Shown one piece after another: positions 55,549 to 64,000 of a stretch of 64,000 bases of DNA (position 1 is its first letter; each line of letters opens with the position of its first letter). The translations under genes and the position numbers were made by a program. This DNA is from Pochonia chlamydosporia 170 (Eukaryota; Ascomycota; Sordariomycetes; Hypocreales; Clavicipitaceae), in NCBI RefSeq assembly GCF_001653235.2, contig NC_035792.1, positions 682,001 through 746,000 on the forward strand, given 5' to 3'. The notes beneath the pieces are model-generated. The model was not told the DNA's origin and made no database searches. It was given only the letters and a program-made list of their open reading frames with translations.

Positions 55549-58189
55549 ATGGCTGGCCCTGGCGGTGGTCCTCCTCGTCGCAGGTTGGTTTTCACCCGTC
55601 CTACCTCAAACTCTGTACTAGCATCATGTTGAGACTAACTCATTGCTCACTTAGCCACACCAAGTCCCGTAAGGGCTGTGAAACCTGCAAGCGTCGACAC
55701 ATTCGTTGTGATGAGAACTTTCCTCAATGGTACGTTGAACCTGAACTTAGTGTCTCTGAGTTTGTGACGCCATTTGGCTACACACAAAACGCTGCCAAGA
55801 TGGGAGACAAAGATATACATATACACAGAAAAACACGAAGTTCCAGCATACTGACATTGCTTTGATTCAGCCGCAACTGTACCAAGCACAAGATCCGCTG
55901 CCCGTACAACGACGTACAGGTGCCCGACGCAGACCGCTCTACCACCCCCGATAAGCCCGATCTCATGTGGACTCCCCAGGTCGAGGCATCTATCGCCGAG
56001 TGGCAGGCAACCGGTGTCTTCCCATTCCCGTCCCTGCATGTCTACCCGGCGCCTATGCCGCACCTGTACTCGCTTGAGGATTTGCGCCTGATCTACCACG
56101 TTGCCAACTTGTACCATCAGCTCTCTGCCATTGACGCCAACAACTTCACTCTGTGGACTCGTCACATTCCAACGTAAGTGAGAGACTCGTAATGTAGTCT
56201 GTGTGAGAAGACGTACACACCTGACAGCGAGCTGACATGTGCCTTTTCCAGTCTCCTCAGAATCGGTGCCACCACGCCTTATGTGATGCACGCTCTGCTC
56301 GCCTTTTCTGCTATGCACATTGCTTTCCTCACCGACTGCCCTCTGGTCGGCAGCATGGCCTTTGAGCATCGTGGCATCGCCCTTAGCGGCCTTCATGAAG
56401 CTATTGGTACTTTCTCCCGGGAGACTTCGGATGCCATCTTGGCGGCTTCTCTTGTCCTGTCCTGGCAAGCTACGGATTGGTAAGCAAATAGTTTCCTGCA
56501 AGGTGCCGACTTGTACGTGCCAAATACAGTGTCTAACAACGTTGATAGGCGCAGCTGGACCCAGCTCATGCAGGGAACCTCAACGGTACGTAGCCAGAAA
56601 AACAAAAATGCAAGACATGTTGATCTTGGCAGCATTTAAGCCTTTGTGCTATGCTCGTGGCATCACCAGCTCTCGAGCTTGCTCTCTTATGCACTTTGAT
56701 TGGACCATGACTAACACGACATGGTCACACACAGGTTATTGACGCCATGGATGCGTGGAAGCACGAGTCCCAGTTTGGTGACTTCATTGCTGAAAGCAGC
56801 ACATTCCCAACTGCTCCGCCATCTCCTGGACCCGACCACAGGCCGACACAGCCTCGTGATGAGGACATTCAAGCCTTCCAGCGCACTCTCGAGCAGGTCC
56901 AAAAGGTGGAATCCCACCTCAAGCATCACAAGGAAGAGACCACTCAAGTCCAGCATCTCATTGGCTTCCTCAAGGGGTCTCGCAAGATCAGCCCGACGCT
57001 CTCCATCGCCCAGCAGTACGAGCGTCTCCAGCCCCTGCGCACCTGGCTCTTTTGGATGCCCGTTGGATACCTTCAGAACTACCACGGTTCGGCCAACTCG
57101 CTTGTCGTCATTGCCCATCTGTACACTGTTGCCCTCTTGATGGAGCGTCTGTTCCCCGAGATTGGTGCCGCGTACTTTGGCAGCTTGTGCATTTCCCCCA
57201 TCGAAGAGATTGCCCGCCGCCTGATGTCCATCAGCGTCGCTGGCGGTTCCGAGGGTGGTGTTCAGCGTGAGACTCCTCTCACTCTCATGGAGTTCCCCAT
57301 CAACACGGTTGGCGAGTTTCGCTCCCGCATGGGCTGGGTTCACCCAGAGAGGACGCGGTCCTTTCCCCAGTTCCATCCTCCCAACTTCCCGGTGCACGAG
57401 GAGTACTCTATGCCCAATGTGCCCTATGGCAACGTCGCCTTTAGCTATAGCGCCGAGGAGATGCCCATGCTCAACAGTGCTGCCATCCCAGGAAGTCAAG
57501 CTCATTCCGCCAGCCCACTGATGCTGTCCTCACCCTTCTCGAGCCAACAGTACCTCAACGTCCCGTCTCCCTCGTACGCGGCGGGAGCGTACAGCCCTGC
57601 CTCGTCAACCTTTGAGGGCTCGGTCACCTACAGCGACACGGAGGAGTATGGATCCTACGACTTGCGAGGAAGCCCTGCCTACCACACTTCTGGTCAGCCG
57701 TCCATGTTCAACGAAGCTCATAGCAGCTACGGCCTCGGGTTCGTCACTCCCCACCAGCCTGTGTGGATCTAGGCTCCTTTGCATGGCATAATCCTACACT
57801 ACGGCGCATCACACATTCTCTGCCGCTCTTTTTCGAAGGGGACACAATCGGATTGACTCGTTTTGTTTTTCTTACCACTCAGGCACTCAATCACAAATAC
57901 ACCGACGTACCCGCCATCGGAAGACCCTGCGCTTTTCGCAGCTGGCCTCTCAGGAGCCCCGTCCCCGTTTCTCAACACGGAGCACTTCGGGATGCTTCCT
58001 ATGCCAGAGTCACCGGTCCCCTCGCACAGCACGCCGCACTTTCGACACCGCCATACGACGTCGATGTCCTCGGGCCCTCATCCTCCGTCACCGCTAGCAC
58101 AGGCTCCCCTTGTCCCTCCTCCCGACATGCCCTACACGGATCCCAAGGGCAAAGGACCGTATCATCAGGGGCAAGGCCCAGTACAGTGA
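55549..58189 (+). CDS. Zn2Cys6 transcription factor with probable seventh exon
   Basis: join(55549..55583,55655..55729,55871..56173,56252..56479,56549..56585,56735..57762,57883..58189); 670 aa. If intron 6 is retained, translation ends at the TAG 57770-57772 and gives 571 aa. The N-terminal binuclear cluster C-x2-C-x6-C-x6-C-x2-C-x6-C covers residues 20-47 (GCETCKRRHIRCDENFPQCR then CTKHKIRC), the Gal4-type DNA-binding fold; intron 2 splits the fourth Cys codon. The middle homology region (MWTPQVEASIAEWQATGVFPFP, LEDLRLIYHVANLY, GATTPYVMHALLAFSAMHIAFL) is typical of fungal-specific regulators. The C-terminus is Ser/Pro/Tyr-rich. The extra exon encodes GAPSPFLNTEHFGMLPMPES and HTTSMSSGPHPPSPLAQ, a typical continuation. 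It is nuclear; target genes unknown. Confidence is high for the gene, moderate for exon 7. Confidence 0.85.
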
Positions 58190-61100
58190 CTACGCGACAG
58201 CTGCTTTTGACGTTGAGACAAACAGACAACAATGACAACACAACAACAGACAACCTCTTTCTGCCTTGGATCTGAAGAAATTTTTTCTGCTTCTTTTTTA
58301 CGACTGGTTTTGACTTTTATCAACGCTATCTGGTTTATTCTATTCTTTTTATTTGACGCAGACGCGCCATGTACACTACATTCCTTCCACACTCGCTAAA
58401 CAACCACAACCACCAGTGATGGAGCACACTTTTCGTCAGCCGAGGCTGATGATGACTTGTACTTCCACCTGGACGACGACACTCCTTTATACCGAGTTGA
58501 TCTCGACGACAATCCTTACGAAACTAATAATATCGACAGCCATCGACTACCTAATGTATTATACTTAATACGCGACATTCCTTTACGATGATGATACCCA
58601 CTATCGACACTCCTTTGATGAAACAAGATACCCAACACAAATAATATAGACACTCCTTATGACGACCAACAATCATGACCACCTACAATCATGTATAGAT
58701 ATTCACTCCTTACGGAACATACAAACATTTAGCGAGAACACATGGCGACGGATTACCTCCCACTGCATTAGCGAAACACTTTACGGTGGTGCATCTGCAC
58801 GCGCAGATTCATTGACCATTTTGGAACACAGCATGGAGTTATAAGGAGTTTTGATACTTGATTTTGATTTTGCTTTGAGACAAGAAGTTGATTTTTTTTG
58901 AATTTGGAAATACGAAGCTAGCATTTGGAACTGGAGTTTGCAACAAAGTACCTCTGGGTTTTTGTGACGGACGGAAAATTGGTTTTGTGCCGAGCAAGCT
59001 GCTTCCTTGCTCAGGCTTGCTGCGCAGAGTGCAATCGAGATAGTTGAAACGGTGAAGGGCAGGTTTGCCAGGATGAATAATACTAGTACGCTGCGTGTTG
59101 GCTTGTCTCTACATACTGCTCCCTTGCAAACTTTCCAAGTGACTGATGTTGTCTAGTATCTAGTGCTTAGTGTGATAGTTTGATTTTGAGTTTGGGTTTG
59201 AACCAAGTCCCACGCGGAGCTCTGGCCGAAGTCCCCGACCTTTACAGCCACACTTTACGAGGTACAGGTCGAACGTTCGATAGCCGTTTCAAAGTCTAAA
59301 ATTCAATGGTCATGCTGCTATTTGCCCGAGTAGAGCACAACTGTGGAGTAAATGGGAACGGCATCCTACAAGCTTTGATCATCCCGCGAAAATCAACACC
59401 TTACAAAAACAGCTCACTGTCCCTGTTAAAGCCACCATATCCACCGCTCACCTGATTTTCCGTACAGGGCAGTGCAATTGCTCTATTTTTCGGGGTCTTT
59501 TACACCGGTGGCGTTTAAGTTGCACGGGATTTGCCGGCGCTTAAGGGAGCATTTGGGAAGGGTTGTGTATTTGGATGGAGGTGTTCAGTTTGTAAGGCTG
59601 AGGCAACGAACGGGTAATGTATCGTGAAGGGACGCTCGGGCTTGCCGTGGAAACGGACGGACGGTTTTTGATACTCAGAGCATGTGACGTCAGGTACATT
59701 GTTGTTGTTAGGGGGGGAATTTGGATGTGAATACGAGGTTTTAAGCGCTTTGCTGGGGTGGGGGCTGGCTGGGCTCGTACTGGCAAATTGCGATGGCCTG
59801 GGAGGCTGGGCTAGGTTTTTGGAGGTTGTGAGAGGGATAGCTTTGGATTGGGATGTGATGCGGTTGTGTCATAATTTGGAAGATTTATTCAGGGGTTTGG
59901 GAGTTGAAGGGATCACGACCATCTCGGACTATCTACTCCCTCGTCAAGAAAGGAGACTATCCACACGAATTCACAAAATTCACAATTTGCCCTGGCATCT
60001 TAGGCGGATATTGTCCAAGGCTAAGCAAAGATCATCACTCCACGCACACCCGGAGGAAAATATCAAAAGGGGGAGGTCTAACTGCCCTGCCCGTTGGCCA
60101 GGCTAACCGAGCCCTAAAGCGGATGGTACATGTATAGCAGGTTATCACGGCGGATAAAAACGGATAGAGGAGTCGGTGACGGTGAAACAGGGGTGAACAC
60201 GAGGTTTGTTGTCCTGGGGTTGGTTGATCTGCGCTGATGGTGTGGTTGGGTGCGTGCGGAAGCAGAGGGGAGGCAAGGAGGATGGTATTCCAGCTGTGGT
60301 ATTCCGTGGTTGACTTTTCTTAGGGGTAACAGATGTGTAGGAGCAAAGGGGAGGATGATTTCCGTTAGGTTGTGTTATTCCGGGTGAGTTTTAAGGGTTT
60401 AGTTGTGCAGGCGTGGCAGGAATTTTGTTTTGGAGGGCAGGTAACTTGGTACTTTGGTGACTGGATTGTGCGTCTGGAGGAACTTGATACTATGAGCTAA
60501 TTGTTCTAGGTCAGAGTTGTAGGTTTCATACACGTTATGTCTCTCTAATTTACAGAAACTACTATTAGGAGTCTAGGACGATAACTACGTCGAGATAATG
60601 TAACGAGCCACGGACGAGACGAATGATTTTATATTGTGCTTCGAACTCGATGTACTCTGCAACTTCGAACTGCGTCGAGTGTCACAGAACATAAGGGGCT
60701 AACGCGCACAAGAAGGCTCGTTACCACCTTTTGTGTGACTTCGAGCCACCAGAAGCATTGCAAGAGCTAAGAGTTTCAGAATCTGTCATAATTGAATTGG
60801 AGACAATTACTATACAAAGCAATATCCGTTATGTTTAGTGAGGGTTCTACCAAGTGGCTTCTGGTGAATACATACTGGGCTGAAGTCGTCGACTGGGGTA
60901 GTCGGGACAGTTTGTGTCACTGCTACAACCAATTTCTGGCTGGAGTGAAGGTTCCTGCCGCCGATTCGGGTCTTGTAATGTAATTCGATCTGCCTTCTTG
61001 CTGAGGAAATCCTGTTGAGTATATAGGCCTTTGGTGTGCTAACGTGCCATGTTGTAATGCAGATCTACGATTCCAAAGGCGACTCAATCAGCTGACAACA

Positions 61101-61756
61101 TATGGACAGCAGCGACATCGTCGGTTGCGACTACAATATCCCAAGATGCCTCTACTGATCGAATACACACCGATGAGCCTCCTGCTTGCGCTAATCGCTC
61201 CCCCTTCCGCGAGACGGTGCCCTTGACGCATGCCGTACTTTTTCCAAACTTGCTTCGTAAAGAAATTTCAGCGCGACGATCCTATTCTGCTCTGGATTTC
61301 AATTGACGTGTGTGTTTATCTGGCACATATTAATCCTGTGCCCTCGCTGAGGCTCGCTGTATGGTGCCTGTGGTGCCCAATATTGATTACCATGACACTC
61401 TTGCATGAAGTGCTTGGTCTTCTACTATTCGGCGATTGGAGACACCGGCATATCTCGTTTGCCCCCCCATCAGATGTATCTCTGGATGGCATGGCCTGCT
61501 GGGCACCGTAAGAATAGCATTGCTCTAGGGACATTTCAGCTATGCGATAACCAGTTGCTACGGCCAGCTTTCACGTTTGTCAGTGCGAGGCCAGATCTTA
61601 ACTCGACGAATCTGTGAATTTGTTTTCAATCATCTCCCGGCGGCTTTACATACAATAAGGTGAATTCCTCGTTGTTTCACATCAGTGCCTCTTTCGTATT
61701 ATGGCTACTTTCTCTTTAAAAGCGACGGCGCCGGATTCCAAGGCAAAGATATTAGT

Positions 61757-62235
61757 CCAGACGCGATCAACGGATATAACTATGACTATCTCTTGCACCT
61801 GTGGATCGTTTCCTTTGCCAGGTCGAATAAACCAGTGGTCACCTCTTTGATACATCGGAGCTGTGGCGGCGGAAGATTGCACACGTGCTCTGGAATTAGT
61901 GCTTTGACAATACCGTCCTCTGAGTTGGTCGGTAGCTTGGCGTTCTTTTAGGTCTGCTTTTGACGAAGCGCTTCTTGCGAGGGTTCAATCGAGCAATGTA
62001 CTGGCCATTGTCCTTAACGCGATAGAGCTCTTGTTGATCGAGCTACTTGACAAACTGGTAATAGTCTCCATGTTGCACTAAGATGAATATGAAATTGCTT
62101 GGGAGCAGCTTTTCTCTGTGCCTTTGAAAGAGGTCGGAAGGCGTCTTGATTTTGCGAAAGCCGTTGATAGTGGCGCTCGTTGCTAATTCCGTGTATTCGA
62201 CGCGGGACTCGGAAAGGGTGTTTGTTTAAAAGCAC
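61757..62235 (-). pseudogene. Decayed coding relic, family not recognised
   Basis: The minus strand reads like protein in two frames. From about 62235 a frame encodes RVEYTELATSATINGFRKIK, then a segment ending HGDYYQFVK, then an in-frame TAG, then LDQQELYRVKDNGQYIARLN. The stop could be a former CAG (C to T). About 61925 the coding-like signal moves to another frame (DGIVKALIPEHVCNLPPPQL, KEVTTGLFDLAKETIHRCK) before the next stop. This suggests a gene broken by a nonsense change and a frameshift. The family is not recognised. An intron-containing functional gene with a different exon pattern is less likely but not excluded. Confidence 0.4.
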
Positions 62236-63051
62236 TGGCACATACCACTAATAGAATATTCTATAAATTTAAAGAAAGAAGTAAGCTAGCTCGAATACCA
62301 TGCGTTACAATTAGGCTTACGATTCCTCCTAAAATAGTTCTTGAATTGTGCAAGGGCTCAAACGAAGCCAGGCCTATCTCTCCATCTTTCATCTCCGCCG
62401 TCTGTTTTCCATTTCGCCAAGACAGTGTACTTCTTGCAAGCCAAGTGATATTGCTTTCCCGTCCCGTTTCCCATTGTCATCAGTGGATATACACCAAACA
62501 CCGCCGATAATATATCGCGACGTTCCCTGCTATAAACGATTCAGATCACACCTCCAACCGATCGGAAAGCAAACAAGAAGGCTATATCATCTACGACATA
62601 CCAGAATATCCGTGTCAACTTGTGATACGAATACAGCAAGACACTAAAAAGGCCCCGAATCTTATAACTAGGAAGCTACTATACCCTTTGACTATTTCTA
62701 TTGCATTTTCGTGCGTGGCAAGTATTCCTTCTACTAGCATCAGGAACACTTCAAGAAGAAACGGGTATAACTTTTTTATTTGATATGGCTATCACACACT
62801 TATGGTTATACCTCGCTCAGCACTCAGCTAGCCAAAAGCCAGGTATCTTTGCAAGTAAATCCCATTTAATTACCCTGCACATAGGCATGATCTTAATCAC
62901 GTACATCATTCCCAACAATAACGACCTTGATGACAGCCAAGGGAACGGTGTTCCTCATATATCAGTCTATCTGTCAAGGGACAACTTTTACTCTCTGCAT
63001 TGGCGAAGTGCTCCCTTTGTTAGACCAAATGACCTAGCGATGATTTCATAT

Positions 63052-63084
63052 TAATATCAGCCTGATATTATTATCCTGATATTA
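63052..63084. repeat. Inverted AT-rich repeat (TAATATCAG/CTGATATTA)
   Basis: TAATATCAG (63052-63060) and CTGATATTA (63062-63070) form a perfect 9-bp hairpin with a single-base spacer. A second CTGATATTA follows at 63076-63084. It lies in AT-rich intergenic DNA with no gene assigned. Confidence 0.7.
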
Positions 63085-63864
63085 CCCTTACTTTTTTGTA
63101 CAAGGATTACCAACTTCGTAGAGCAACAATCTAAACGAAAACAGACATCTCAGTATTAGCCATGTTTAGAAAGCGACTTGAGCTAACACAACCGGAACAT
63201 ACCAACTTCTATGTGGAAGTGGTCAATAATTCCAGTTTCCTAGCTCAGTATGGTTCCAATTACAGGTGTATGTATTCGTTCTCTACGCACCACTTCACAC
63301 AAAACATGCACCAGTCAAAAACAGCCAAGCACATAAACATCATAGTTATTCATACCAACAGTTACCATCCATCCATCCCACCCAAACTCCTCAAGGAATG
63401 CAGGCAAGGCCAAAGGTATCACACACCCACCGCAATAACCCATCCGCAATCGATCTAGGGAATGCCCAAGGCAAACAAAAAAAAAACCCCCCAAGTCCAA
63501 CGACAAGAAAAGACCGTCTGTACTGCTAACTGGATATAAACCAGCGAAACTCGATAACTGGTGTATCTGATGTAATTCAAAAATGCAAACTTGCTGATCC
63601 CAATGCTTATACAAAACTCCCGGGCGCCGAGTCGCGTCATCTGTCGTGATGCTGCACTCTGTGGAACAGAAAAGGATAAAAGGAAAACGAAAATAGTCTT
63701 CAGCTGGCCGCCGATTAAACACCCAACTTTTGAGTTTGGTCAAGTAGACCAAAAGTCGACCTGTTAGTCGAAGCTCGTACATGTTTCTCACTGTCTTCGC
63801 GTTGCTCAAGATGAAAGTCTGCGGATTGAATGCTGCGCTTGCTAAGTCAAGGCACGCGGTTTCG

Positions 63865-64000
63865 TCATGACCTGTTTGACGATTCTGATTCGGGGCTATC
63901 CCGTCGCTGTAATCCGGCGCCATCTCGAACTGCGTCACTGTAGCTTGGAACTGGTCCGTGATGTGGTTGCTGTTGCCCGGCGTTTTGTGTCCGTGGTGTT
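63865..64000 (-). CDS. Probable C-terminal end of a gene running off the right edge
   Basis: Partial. The frame from 63999 leftward to TGA (63867-63865) reads a Gln/Pro/Ser-rich tail, QQQPHHGPVPSYSDAVRDGA then LQRRDSPESESSNRS, typical of the disordered C-terminus of fungal membrane or signalling proteins. Only 44 residues are visible. A competing minus-strand frame is open further left, to about 63315, but its predicted sequence looks non-coding. The family is unknown. Confidence 0.4.
   Translation of the reverse strand, partial: TPRTQNAGQQQPHHGPVPSYSDAVRDGAGLQRRDSPESESSNRS

Larger units (their letters stand above)
58190..63864. other. Gene-poor, partly AT-rich region
   Basis: About 5.7 kb. 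It begins with the 3' UTR of the regulator gene. Other contents are the coding relic at 61.7-62.2 kb and AT-rich sequence from about 62.2 to 63.3 kb. No intact gene was recognised. Confidence 0.5.

Noticed and set aside
63315..63938. 207-codon minus-strand frame near the right edge
   Set aside because: The sequence is Phe/Leu/Cys-mixed without family character. The shorter frame ending at 63865 has a more typical protein tail.
1..64000. CRISPR arrays, bacterial operons, rRNA genes
   Set aside because: Introns and fungal gene families show a eukaryotic nuclear sequence; no regularly spaced repeats or rRNA-like sequence were seen.

Overview
The window is chromosomal DNA from a filamentous ascomycete (Pezizomycotina), most likely a sordariomycete of hypocrealean type. 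The evidence is short GT-AG introns of about 35-160 nt with CTAAC/CTGAC-like branch sites, compact intron-containing genes on both strands, and fungus-specific families (DUF6536, DUF6590, Zn2Cys6 regulators, C2H2 proteins, fungal F-box-like proteins). Species cannot be read from the sequence. All exon coordinates were worked out by eye from splice signals and reading-frame closure.

Layout. 0.6-5.6 kb: a flavin monooxygenase, a tubby/LURP-one-like protein and a C2H2 zinc-finger protein. 5.6-13.5 kb: an accessory block, partly AT-rich, with a truncated SRPK-like kinase relic, a four-exon gene for a secreted proline-rich repeat protein with a six-cysteine tail, and a secreted type-B carboxylesterase with an extra N-terminal domain. 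13.6-16.0 kb: a DUF6536 membrane protein. 16-21 kb: two copies of a 121-bp MITE, an F-box-like protein and a four-exon gene for only the N-terminal domain of cyclase-associated protein (CAP/Srv2). 21.9-26 kb: a small coiled-coil protein and cytosolic isoleucyl-tRNA synthetase. 27-37 kb: a small basic protein, a large coiled-coil protein and a DUF6590 protein. 38-46 kb: a housekeeping block with a short-chain dehydrogenase, a carnosine N-methyltransferase-like enzyme, proteasome assembly chaperone 4 and transportin (Kap104). 46-55.5 kb: about 9.5 kb without a recognisable gene, lying upstream of a Zn2Cys6 transcription factor (55.5-58.2 kb). 58-64 kb: AT-rich, gene-poor sequence with a decayed coding relic and the probable 3' end of a gene that runs off the right edge.

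There is no obvious biosynthetic cluster or operon-like logic; conserved housekeeping genes alternate with accessory, repeat-bearing segments. The most interesting items are the secreted proline-rich repeat protein (signal peptide, dibasic sites, perfect 60-bp tandem repeats, six-Cys C-terminus), the CAP-N-only gene, the MITE pair with TA target duplications, and a probable extra 3' exon that extends the Zn2Cys6 regulator by about 100 residues.
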